From Tigriopus japonicus (taxonomy: Eukaryota; Arthropoda; Copepoda; Harpacticoida; Harpacticidae): a stretch of DNA of 64,000 bases. The stretch covers positions 9,684,182 through 9,748,181 of the forward strand of contig CM021312.1 of the NCBI GenBank assembly GCA_010645155.1, in the 5' to 3' direction. Below the pieces are notes generated by a model. That model had not been told where the DNA came from. It did no database searches and was given only the letters and a program-made list of their open reading frames with translations. A program made the translations under genes and the position numbers. Of the stretch, positions 32,457 through 42,424 are shown in pieces; position 1 is the first letter of the stretch, and every line of letters starts with the position of its first letter.

Positions 32457-33710
32457 TCAGAACAATGACGAGGCAACAAAAACGCTCATGGCCACACTGA
32501 AAGCGATTGCTGTGCCTTTTAAAGTAGCAGCGCCCGAATCAGTCTCAATGTATTGGCAATCACTCCCAAAACCAAAAACAACCCGACAAAGGTTGTCAGG
32601 ATTCTCAAAGCTGTCGTCAATGATTAGTTGCATAGCTCTGGGCATAAACGCTCTCACATATTTCTGACAGGCCAATGTGTCCTCGAGTTTGTTAGGAACG
32701 TCATTGCAAAGAGTAGACCCATAAATGATCTGATCCACGGCAGCCACAATCCATTCAATCTCATGATTCCTATTGAAGCCCATAACCTCTCGCATTCGCT
32801 TTTGACAAGTCCGGCAATCCCACTGATCACCCTCAGCGGGTGCCGAAAAGTAGTCAAAGTAGTTCATACAGTAGGTGATGTAGCTGATGAAGTTGGTACT
32901 CCTTTGGCCAAGACTTTTAGCAATTGTAAACCACCATGTATCCACAGCTGTCTTGCAACCAGCCTCGTCCTCCACCCAGTTCTGAGGGCAAATTTCGGTT
33001 TTCAAGGCTTCTTTGGTTCTTACAATAGTCTCGTTTTCGCCGATTTGTTGGTAAATACTCCTCATACCGTCCCGACATCCTATCTCTCCTTTGCAAAGGC
33101 CATACAGGGTATCGCAAATATTTTCTGTGGCAGTGTACCGTAGAGTTGCAAAAGCTCTGGAGAGGAAGGTCTCGATCCAAACTTTGCATTCGTCTTGTTC
33201 AGTGGGGTTCAATTCTGTGCTTTCACAATAGGCGGGTCCAAATACGAACTCTTGAAAGGACCTAGAAGTAAAAGCCTTTGTCCTGAAAGTTTCCACAAAG
33301 TTTGTCAAATCCTGTGCCTTTTACCTGTAGAATGAATAGGACCTCAGAGTTGATAGGAGACCTTGGATCCGATATCGACAACTGGCGCAATCCCAATCCA
33401 GACGAATGGGAATGGCTTGAGTGCAAGATTCATTGGCAAACACGTCCTTGTATTCAAGCAAGAGGTTGGTGATATCTGGCCAACGTTGGGAGATGCTGTC
33501 TCTACACACTTGTTCATCTCCGGGAATGATGTTACCTTCTCCACATAGCTCGTCTTGCAGGTGTTTTTCAACCACTTCTTCGACCTCATCAGTGGTAAAT
33601 TTCGTAACAATTGTCTCCACCTCCCTCATACAATCATCGAAATTTTGGGCTTGAGACAGGGATGCCCCAAGAACAAGGAGGGACAAAGTGAAGTAGGTCG
33701 AGCTCTTCAT
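32457..33710 (-). CDS. Saposin-like four-module secreted protein, paralogue A, 396 aa
   Basis: Two exons, 33325-33710 and 32457-33261, joined across a 63-bp GT-AG intron in phase 2. The signal peptide is MKSSTYFTLSLLVLGASLSQ (cleavage before QN). Four modules follow. S1 has only four cysteines (FDDC, DELC, QVC, ESC). S2 has six (DWDCASC, PAYC, DEC, NIC, GLC). S3 has four (EIGC, TEIC, AGC, TYC). S4 has six (QWDCRTC, TLC, LAC, NLC, SDC). The C-x2-C ... C ... C ... C ... C spacing, the YVRAFMPRA-type helix and the ICxxLxxC end are as in saposin B domains, which bind lipids or membranes. A conserved N-glycosylation sequon (ANES) precedes the last cysteine of S1. The C terminus is small residues (DSGAA) and then a hydrophobic stretch to the end, like a GPI signal. 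Function unknown. The saposin assignment is from pattern, not a search. Confidence 0.85.
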
Positions 33711-33879
33711 TCTTTTGTTGGAGTTGCGAATTGCTCAACGTCTCCTCTTGCTTTGGCTTCAGGGCATCTAAAAGGTCGCTCATAAGTACATCACAGAGTT
33801 CTTTATCTTTATGTTGGTTGTAAAATTCATAATAAATAGCTTGGTGATTTGCGACACACACAAAGTTGACCAAAGTGCA

Positions 33880-34890
33880 CTAATTAGATTGTAATCTGAA
33901 ACTTTGATTAATGATTTCTTCGATTAAATTCTTAGGTTCATCTCAATGATATGTTGGGGTTTTTAATACAATCTTTTGTTAGTTTTCAATTGTTCGCCAC
34001 TTTTGAAAATTAGGGTACGGAATGATTTGTGATTGCTTTTTTTCGTCTATTTTTTGACAAAAAAAAGAGACACGGTTTTTTGATGGCTTTGGATCGAAAT
34101 ACCCAAAGACTTCTTTGGATTTTTTGGACCCACCATTCAATGGCGAACAACTTTACTTTTATTGTCTTATATATGTTTAGGTCCAGGGAAAAAGTCATGT
34201 ACCTAAAAACCTATTCATTATAACATTTTTTGTTAAACTATCGAATATATATTTAGAGACCATTTTGTTACTTGTTGAATTCAAATTGAATAAAAATCCA
34301 TTGATTAGCAGCTAAGTTTTTTGGGTTTAAATGGTCCATTTTTGACCCCAAAAAGCCGAAAAACGCTAATTAAATCAATAAACAAATTGCCAAAGATTTC
34401 ATATAGCTTTTCAATGTGGCAAAAGAAAATAAAAACTTTGGTTTGAGATTATGTAACTTTGTAATTATATTAACACTTTGCGTCAAAAAATAACCCTTTT
34501 CCGTACTTCCATCATCTAAATTTTTATTTCATAGGTAGGAAAAGATGCCAAAATGGCTATATTTTGTCACAACCGTTGCAAATATAACAGCTTCTGTTCT
34601 CATTTTGAATTTTGACATCCTTTTTGTAAATCATTTATAACAGGAGATGCATTTTTTCTCCATTTTTGAGAAATTTTCCCAATTTTTGTAGTTTTGGGCA
34701 AAAATTGCACACTTTTGTGTCTCCCATATAAAATGTCATTTTCAACTATCCAGCAGGTCTGATGATAAAACTGAATATACTTAAACTATATAAAACAAAA
34801 ATGAATAAAACAAAAAATGCTTTGTCATACATTGCATATTCTTGCATCTTTATCTTGACTTTGAGATAAAATCGAACAATTTTCCTTATC
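33880..34890. other. Upstream region of gene A and intergenic DNA
   Basis: A minus-strand ctatttatt at 33831-33839 could be a weak TATA-like box for gene A. Otherwise the stretch is AT-rich with no supported feature. Confidence 0.3.
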
Positions 34891-34898
34891 TTATTCAT

Positions 34899-35241
34899 TA
34901 GTGATGGACCGATAGGGCTCATAACCGAAACCGAAAGTTTCGGCCGAAAGAGGGCTTAACCGAAACCAAAACCGAAACCGAAAGCAGCTGATTACAAAAT
35001 TGTTCAAATGCAAAATCTGCCTTAAAAATTAAAATGCTCATGTGTTCGATGTTGGGTAGTCGCAAATTTTGAAAAATCGGAAACTTAAATTTCAGAGGTT
35101 TTTGGACCAAATTTTTTTATTTTGTTGTCAAACTCCATTTTACATAGTGCTTGTCTGCTTTCGGTTTCGGTAGGCATAACCGAAACCGAAACCGAAATTT
35201 CGGCCATAATTTCGGCCGAAAGCGCTTTCGGTCCATCACTG
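34899..35241. mobile_element. hAT-like MITE with AGTGATGGACC termini
   Basis: The left end tagtgatggacc and the right end ggtccatcactg are inverted. The flanks ttattcat (34891-34898) and atattcat (35242-35249) match at 7 of 8 positions. Subterminal blocks repeat accgaaaccgaaa and cggccgaaag on both sides. The body is 343 bp with no transposase. Lone ends of the family lie at 7921, 28462 and 49303. Confidence 0.85.
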
Positions 35242-35249
35242 ATATTCAT

Positions 35250-35895
35250 CCAACCAGGCAATTTTCCCACTTTTATTTAATTTTTTCCTCATTTATGTAA
35301 TTTTGGACAAAAATTGCAGATTTCGGCAATAACATTGTAAAATAAAAATTTTATCTATCTGGTGGCCCCTCTCATTCCATACAACCATCCAAGGTAGACT
35401 TGGTGGGGCATCAAACGAGGGCCTGTTACCACGTGAAAGCCCGGAGTGAATGAAGAAATGTAATATAACTGGGATTAAAGTCATTTTGTTTACAAAAATT
35501 ACAACACAAAAGACCACAAGGATTCAAGAAGCAATCATTTGATGCACAATGGATGTCTCTCAAAGAATTGATACTGTGTTGTTTGGTTGTTTTAAGTCAA
35601 AAATATTCAAACTCTTGATCCATCCACTGACTTGCATTATAATGGCAACATGATTTTTATCATTGGCATTGTTCAAGACATTCTACCCGTCGTAGAATGA
35701 TGTAAATTTTCTTCTGTCTCTATTTTCAGTACTGAATAGGGTTTCTTAAGCCGAAAGAAGACTGCAAAGTGTTGAAAAAAGATACAGAGAAGAAAGTGCT
35801 TTATTGAAACAATCGAACAACACAGATTCAATTCTTTGAGAGACATCAATTGTTGAATCATAGTCTCTAGATTCAACCTATCCCCAAAAGTGCTC
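35250..35895. other. Intergenic DNA, nothing recognised
   Basis: No supported gene or repeat. Confidence 0.4.
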
Positions 35896-35899
35896 CCGC

Positions 35900-36115
35900 T
35901 CCTTCAAAAGTGGTAGGACGGCCATTTTTTTCAGTCTGACCGGCTGAAATTCGAGCCAGCAGGCTGAAAAATGAAGCGTACCTGCAAGCAAGCTCATTAA
36001 AAAATTGTTTTAAATTTTGCCGGCCTTTTTGAAGTCAGGCTCAAACAGATGAAATTCAAAATGCTGGAACTAAAGAAAGAATATTGGGTACCCTCAATTG
36101 GGCTTGTATGACCTC
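35900..36115 (+). repeat. Dispersed repeat, copy 1
   Basis: tcagtctgaccggctgaaat, cagcaggctga, acctgcaagcaagctcatt and gaactaaagaaagaatattg match the copy at 36905-37120 in the same order and orientation. Confidence 0.65.
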
Positions 36116-36849
36116 AACAGGACAACATCCAGATCTACCATCTCTTTTAGTACAAATTTAGTACAAATCATTGTAACTCAACTTTTTTGATGTGCATTAT
36201 GCCATTACACGGGTATGGTCACTACACTATTTGGCACACCACCATAGGTGCAATACGGGAATTTGGTGGATAAGTAAGGACGACGATGTCCCCATGTGGT
36301 TGACTCAAGAGATTGTGGGAGACTTCCTTACTATCAAGAAAATTCAATATTTACATTGTGGTGCTAACGCACCTCAATTGAGTATATCAAGAGGGACTAG
36401 TTAACCCACAATTCACAGAATAACGTTGGAGAAATGGATAATCCTCACAAGTCCAACCTAGTTTATGTAGGAAGGAGGAACGCAATTCGTGGATTGACTT
36501 TGCATTAGCTGATTAAGCGCCAGTATCAAAACAAAGAGAAAAACTGTTCAAGCAGCTTGCAAGAAATAAGGGTTCGAGTTTTCGGCTCTTGAAAAAACTT
36601 GTTTTATCAAGCTTGTCTTCCACTACAATAGTGAGGAGGCAGATTTCATCGCATGATGTGCGGTCACTCAATAAAAATCAAAACAAGAAAAAGATGTTCA
36701 CAGCTTACAGCTGATGAACCTCAAAATTTTGTAAGCTGTTTTGCGTTTGTCAATAAGAAAGTTCATGGGAGAGCAGAGAAATTGTAAACTCTAGACGCAC
36801 CATCATTTCTGTAACAGAAAAAAGCCTGTGCGTGTATTTCTGATTCCAA

Positions 36850-37250
36850 TTTTGGCATGTCAAACTTTTTTTGCAGACCGGCTCATTTAGAGCGGAAATA
36901 CACGAGCAGGCGAAAGTGTTAGGACAGTCATTTTTTCAGCCTGCCCGGGGAAATTTCGAGCTAACCAGGCTGTTATCTGAAGCCTACCTGCAAGCCGGCG
37001 GCTCATTTAGAAATTGTTCTAATATCTGCCTGCCTGTTGGAAGTTATGATCAAACAGTTGAATGCCAGAACAAAAGAAAGGATACTGGGAAACCTCCACA
37101 CGCACCAGCTTCACCTTAATAGAAAAGAGCCTACGCGTGTATTTCTGATTCAAATTTCGGCTTGTCAAACTATGTCCTGCCCGGTTGAAAAAACAGCCTG
37201 TCAAGAAGTTTAGCCTGTCCGTGTATTTCCACCCTTAGCCTACGACAGCC
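36850..37250 (+). repeat. Dispersed repeat, copy 2
   Basis: The partner of 35900-36115, longer on both sides. It carries two occurrences of gcgtgtatttctgattc (about 36832 and 37134) and ends with a roughly inverted block gtgtatttccaccctta. The structure suggests a transposable element with related ends. Between the copies (36116-36849) I see nothing recognisable. Confidence 0.6.
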
Positions 37251-37496
37251 AGTCTCTATACAGGGTCCCTAGACCTGCTATTTGACCAACAGGTCAGACC
37301 ACATCTCTTAATTAAATTGAAACAAAATGTTGTTGGTCACAAGAGCTCAAGTGACAAAGTTGAGTCAAAGTCAGATTTTCAAAATCCTCAAGTTATTTTA
37401 TTTCTTTATTTATTCTTTACGGATTTTAACCGATACACAGTTCCATTGTCATTCCATGTAAATGTCAGGAGAAGATAAAACCCGAGTGGGGAAAAG

Positions 37497-37754
37497 TCAT
37501 GCCTGATAAAAGCATTGGTCTGTAAGGGAGTTAGAATTAGCTGCCCGATAAAGTCCTTGAACATAGGGCTGGTCAGGGATAGTAGATAAAAAGTCGTCTA
37601 AATGAGACTTAAAACTTAACAATGAGTTGTCTAATGGATAGATTCGTCGCAAAGATGAAGGAAGCAAGTTATATAGAGAAGGAGCGCGATACAATACAAA
37701 GTTAGATTTCATTGTCTTGAGTGAATACCCCGAGTTTGAGAACGTCGAATTCAA
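37497..37754 (-). mobile_element. LINE 3' fragment (C-terminal end)
   Basis: The minus-strand frame reads GYSLKTMKSNFVLYRAPSLY, NLLPSSLRR, SFKSHLDDFLSTIPDQP and ANSNSLTDQ. This is the end of a LINE protein related to, but distinct from, the copy at 42349. The preceding part of the same protein appears at 39285-39600, so the element is interrupted by about 1.5 kb. Confidence 0.7.
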
Positions 37755-37907
37755 GATCTAAGTGAAGACGGCCCGCTCAAGAGCTCGTCTGAAGGGTGAC
37801 CAGTTCGAGGGCTTTAGCCCGAGAACTGGTCACCCGAAAGACGAGCTCGAGAGCGGAAGCCGTCTTCACTTAGATCTTGAATTCGACGTTCTCAAACTCG
37901 GGGTATT
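37724..37907. repeat. 184-bp near-perfect palindrome at a LINE junction
   Basis: The left arm starts aataccccgagtttgagaac and the right arm ends gttctcaaactcggggtatt. The arms are about 90 bp and match except for a few small indels, meeting at gggctttagcccgag. The left arm's outer 30 bp are LINE coding sequence, so LINE sequence has been copied in inverted orientation. Confidence 0.9.
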
Positions 37908-37909
37908 GA

Positions 37910-38920
37910 CAATATCGTTCGTTTGGCTCACTCATGTAGACTTAAAGGACTATCAATAAATGGGTTGGTCCCCTTAAAATGCACTGTAATCGTCACACTG
38001 GTACATGTTATTTGTTACTGGTTAGCTGATTGTCAGTCTTGAAGCAACGTCTGTGTGAGCGGGGGATGGACTGTTCAGGTTTTCGTGTGAGATTAATAGT
38101 TTTTGAAAGCACAAGCAACTGTATCAGGTAAGTGACTATTTGGTTTAAATCAAGGGCAGTCTAGCCGGCTCTTGAACAAAGCGGCATTTGGGAAGGGAGC
38201 TGGCACGAAAGATTACTCGAAAGATTTTGATTGTTTTGCAATGGATTAAAAACACGGGGGCACATGGATCATTAGGACATTATCATACTTCAATTTCAAA
38301 TGTTGTGAAGCAATTAGATCAGGGTTTCACGACACATGAAAGATGTCTGTACAACTATTAATAAACATTTTTTAAAGTAAATCTTAAATCGAACAATTTT
38401 ATGATAAATGACGAGTGCTTGGTCATATTGATGTGATCGAGAGAAATCAATTTGCGCATATTTCGATTTTTCAATTTAGAGGCAAGAATGATGTTTGCAT
38501 CGGATGGATGAATCAGCTTTTCTACACGGATTTGAAACCAACTTACAAATCAAACATATACAATGTAAGGAGTACGTACCTTGTAATATTAAGTTTTTGA
38601 AAATAAGACTTTTGATTTTCAACATTCTAAAATGTTCTTTCAAGACCAAAAACAAGTATTTGGCAAGTGTCAGGTCTTTGGAAGTGCACAAAGTCTCCTT
38701 TTTAGATTTCCAATTTAACTCGTACTTCCAAATTTTGGTTAGGAATCTTGCTTAAAAATCCCAATTAGATTTACAGAACAGATTGGTTCAATTTCATAGT
38801 TTGAAAGTTAAGAATGTTTTGAGTCACTATAGATTGTGCAAGAAAAGTGTTGCTGTGGGATGATTTTGTTTAACTCTTGAATACTTCGTAAAAATTGAGA
38901 CGGCAACGTATTTTCAAGTT
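37910..38920. other. Insert between two LINE pieces, nothing recognised
   Basis: It begins with aatatcgttcgtttggctca, which recurs in inverted orientation at about 39285-39308. I see no gene. Confidence 0.4.
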
Positions 38921-39009
38921 TTGTTCTTGTGGTTGACTCAGCTCATAAACCGGTTTGTGAACGTCGTCATTCTCGTCTTGCTTTCTTCGGAATCAGAATT
39001 CGAGACTGC

Positions 39010-39140
39010 GCGTCGCCTTTTTCCGACCTTCATTATTGCCCGATACGATTTTCCGACCTTCAAGAGTGCCCGCGGCTGCTCTTTTTTGGCCTTCATTACT
39101 GCCCTGTTGTCTTTTTCTTGGCCTTCAATACCGCCCGTGT
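39010..39140. repeat. Imperfect 33-bp tandem repeat, four copies
   Basis: Four copies of a unit like ttccgaccttcattattgcc (later ggccttcattactgccc) with strong drift. The long open frames across it on both strands come from the repeat. Confidence 0.6.
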
Positions 39141-39284
39141 TGTGAGAGTCAACTGCTTTTGATCGGCTTTTTTCGCGTTCAATTTCAATTTCAAGCTCGC
39201 ACAACAATGAGCAACGTTGAGCGAAGGCGGAAATCAATTAGCAAGTCACATGAAATACGTCGACTTTTGTTATGTAGTGGGGAG

Positions 39285-39600
39285 TGAGCCAAACGAACGA
39301 TATTGATCAATTTCCTGTCTCCTGGTCTGTCACTTGGCTCTAACTTCGCATGTGATCCCTCGCCGGTCACTGTGGTTGAAAACAATACCTGCATTGGGAC
39401 AAAGGCCTTGAATGCATTTGATAACATAAGTTATAAAATATCTCTCGTACCTACGTTTTGAAAACTGTCAAGTCGTAGAGTTTTTAGCCTATCCCAATAA
39501 GATAAGGATTCCATACCACTAATTTTAAGAGTAAAACTACTTTGGACTTTTCAATCTTTTGAAGACCACTCGAGCTAACTGGCGCCCAAATGGAGCAACA
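39285..39600 (-). mobile_element. LINE fragment, middle of the C-terminal region
   Basis: Minus-strand translation gives SIWAPVSSSGLQKIEK, SLSYWDRLK and, in a shifted frame, GLCPNAGIVFNHSDRRGITC. These align with PIWAPMSSAGLQKVEQ and SDRRGFTC of the long LINE. Frames are broken. Confidence 0.7.
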
Positions 39601-39742
39601 TTATTACGGTCTCCTTTGGCTTTTGGTAGTCAAATTCCTTGTCAAAGGTTGTAAGAATTCTCAAAACACAAACAATCGGTACGAACGCCTCAAAATTATG
39701 ACCATTGGTTTGAATCTCCTTAATCCCTCTCACTCTCCTGAG

Positions 39743-39836
39743 GCTAGTTTTTTAGACGCAAAAGATCGATCTCAAGATCGTACTTTAGTATTTTAAGTCC
39801 GATCTTGAGATCGATCTTTGCGTCTAAAAAACTAGC
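39743..39836. repeat. Short perfect-arm hairpin
   Basis: The left arm gctagttttttagacgc and on to gatctcaagatcg, and the right arm cgatcttgagatc and on to gcgtctaaaaaactagc, are complementary over about 37 bp. They differ by one A indel, and the loop is about 20 bp. Function unknown; possibly a small fold-back element. Confidence 0.85.
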
Positions 39837-40199
39837 TTCTGATATCCATCTTCTTCAACAAATGAAGAACAAACAGAGCAAGGATGACTAATATGCATTG
39901 CAATCTTAAAGATAGAATAGAATGTGTTTGCTCACTTGAGTGCAGTAATATTTTGCATATGACGAGAGATTTCACGAAATTGCAATGCAAGTGAATGCGG
40001 ACAGAAAAATATCATATTTCTGATCATTGCCGTTAGGGGTCTGATTACTTTAAAAATGAATCCTGATGGTCATTGTTTTTAAACGTCTGATTACTATCAA
40101 AATAAATCTTGTTGGCCATTGCTTTTTCTTTTTAAGGGTCTGATTACTTCTTTTTTTCAGATTTTGTGCTAGAGCTGCAGGGATTCCTATTCTATTCAA

Positions 40200-40455
40200 T
40201 CATATCTGTAATCATACCATTAACATTTATACGAAATTTGGTCTGTCAACAAGTTACTGTTGGCAGATCTGGCCAACCCCTTGTGTGGTGGGTTGATTAG
40301 GAATAGTGTTTAAAAATTTTCCAATCATGCCTTAAATGCTGTTAGAGGATCAGCTCCTACATATTCCCGACGATACCTGCTCAATATCACAACCTCCATC
40401 GTTTTTGAGTGGAACATGTAATTTTGACGCCCCGTACGTCTTGGTGCAGAATTTG
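40200..40455 (-). mobile_element. LINE 3' end with internal deletion
   Basis: 40200-40330 resembles the 3' untranslated part of the copy at 25620-25740 (aacatttatgcaaaatttgg-like, gtgggttgatcaggaatag). 40325-40375 encodes REYVGADPLTAFKA, and the match then jumps to CDIEQV and GASK sequence (40378-40440). The residues normally between these blocks are missing. The same kind of jump is seen at 1030-1325. Confidence 0.7.
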
Positions 40456-41539
40456 AGAATGAATCTAGCAGTTCGTTGCAACGACCCAGTTCATAAAATA
40501 TGGTTTTTAAATGGTGCAAAGAGAATCATAATCCACAGTGGAATTCATGCCATATACGTTTTGCTAGCTCCAACCGGCATCAATGGCAAGGGAGAAATCA
40601 CGGGAGGTTCGAGTGATCTCTTCGAAAAAAATCATAGGGCAGCCTTTGAAATGCGAAAACCCTTGAACTGCTCTAATTCTTACGAGCCACTTCCCGTTGT
40701 CTAAAAACCTTTTTTCCTTATTTTTTCTACCCGTGATTGGAATTTTTGCAAACCATACACATATCAGTCTCTTCTCGTCTGTTTTCAGTCTCTTCTCGTC
40801 TGTCGTCGTGAGCACACGTCTTTTGCGTTGCTCATGAATTACGGGCCGGTTTAGACTTAGTGCTGTGTTGTGTTGTGTAGTGGTCGTTTGGATCCAAGGT
40901 AAGCCATTTTTGCATATTTATTTGCCTTTCTCTTCTTTCTCTTACTACTTTATTTCTATCTTTTTTATTTTATTTCTTTTTTTGTCGTACTCTTTTCGTA
41001 TTCTCCTCTATTTTCAGTTTATTTTTATTTTTCTTAATATCTTTTCTTTGTGTGTCTTTTTTTCAGGTTTCCTTTAGTTCCTAAGTTCTATATTGTCGTT
41101 TTTAATGTCCTTTTCATACTTACATTCTTAGTTATACTGGCAAATTAATTTGTCTTGATTAGCGATTTTAATCATTCTTTTATCGTTTTTGTCCAATATT
41201 TTTCTTCCATATTTGAGGATTTGTTCTTCATTGTATGTTATCCTTTGTCTTATCTCTTATCAGTTAGGTGTGAGATTGGTTGTCTGACTCTCTCTTGAGC
41301 TAGGTTGGTCGAAACTCTTGTTTTTCTTCTTTCCTGTTGGCCAGAAAGGGTACTATTCCATTAGGTGACTGTCTTCTCACAGTTAGGTGTGAAATTGTTT
41401 GGTTGGCTCCCTCTCTTGGGCTAGGTCAGTCTGGTCAGCTTCTTCACCTAGTTGTTGTTTCCTGTTAATCTTTCTTCACACCCCCTTCTTCTCTCATTAC
41501 TTTTGTTAGAGTTGGTTGTTAGTTTTTCCTTCCATTTTC

Positions 41540-42424
41540 ATGATGGAGGCTATCTTGAGTCAGGTTAGCGATGAGGCTAGGAAATGTCTGCATTTAGCCT
41601 TAGAAGGGAAGGACCCCTCTGTTGTCAAGAAGGCTTTCATTGTTGAGGCTCTGGTTGCTTGGGTTAGTCAGACCAGAAAGCTCGTTGATTCAAAGGTGGC
41701 CTCAACTGTAGACAACTCCACTGAAACAGAGGCAACTGAGGTCGAGTTGGTTGAAGTAGCTCAACCAAAAATTGTCCAGAAAGCTCTAGCTTGTAAGGAA
41801 GTCTGTCCTGACCACAAAAGGCAGCCTTGTAGTCCGGATAGAAAAGGTTGTAGCTCTTTTGAACACCCACAGTGGTGTCAAAAATTGTTGAAGTTTGGGC
41901 TCTTGAAATACAACAAGAAAGGGTGCTCAAAGGTCGAGTGCCCCTTCTTCCATCCGTACATGTGTCGTAGGTCAATGAGTAGTGGGACGTGTTTCAATGT
42001 GGAGTGTAGACAGGTTCATGTACGAGGTACTCAGAGGAAACCGAGACCAGCAAAATCTGGGTCTCCTAGATATGGTTATAGGTTAGCATCCAATCCCCAA
42101 CCAATTCCCCAAACATTTTATCCTTTTAGCATCCCCCCTCCCCGTTCTCGTCCTCCTCCTCCCAACTCCTTGTCCCATTTCCCTTCCCTCACCTCAAAAC
42201 CTATTCCTATTTCTACCCTTCTCCCCAACATCCATAACCCGGTTCCTCCTTCCACTTTTTCCTATGGGCAACCTAGGTCCTACTCCAATGTAGTCGCCCC
42301 TCCCCCTCCCCAAAAATCCCTTCCTGTAGAGCAAAATTTTGTTAGTAAGCAGGATTTTTTAAGGTTAGACAGGAAGGTCCAAGAACTGATAGACTTGGTC
42401 CATCGGAAGACTTTAAGCCCATAA
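41540..42424 (+). CDS. LINE ORF1 protein, RNA-binding type, 294 aa
   Basis: The first ATG in frame starts MMEAILSQVSDEARKC. The N-terminal third is helical and acidic. The middle holds cysteine/histidine knuckles: GCSSFEHPQWC, GCSKVECPFFHPYMC and GTCFNVECRQVH. The last two follow C-x4-C-x3-H, close to CCCH or gag-knuckle spacing, and probably bind the element's own RNA. A long proline-rich segment (PPPRSRPPPPN) and a short coiled-coil-like end (LDRKVQELIDLVH) follow. Such ORF1 proteins package LINE RNA in the cytoplasm. The last 76 nt overlap ORF2 in the -1 frame (see the slippery site at 42355). Confidence 0.85.
   Translation: MMEAILSQVSDEARKCLHLALEGKDPSVVKKAFIVEALVAWVSQTRKLVDSKVASTVDNSTETEATEVELVEVAQPKIVQKALACKEVCPDHKRQPCSPDRKGCSSFEHPQWCQKLLKFGLLKYNKKGCSKVECPFFHPYMCRRSMSSGTCFNVECRQVHVRGTQRKPRPAKSGSPRYGYRLASNPQPIPQTFYPFSIPPPRSRPPPPNSLSHFPSLTSKPIPISTLLPNIHNPVPPSTFSYGQPRSYSNVVAPPPPQKSLPVEQNFVSKQDFLRLDRKVQELIDLVHRKTLSP

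Noticed and set aside
32628..33143. A 171-codon plus-strand frame opposite saposin-like gene A
   Set aside because: Antisense shadow of a well-supported coding exon; no recognisable protein features.
40336..40704. A 122-codon plus-strand frame upstream of the LINE
   Set aside because: Its first third is antisense to a LINE remnant and the rest shows no coding character or splice signals.
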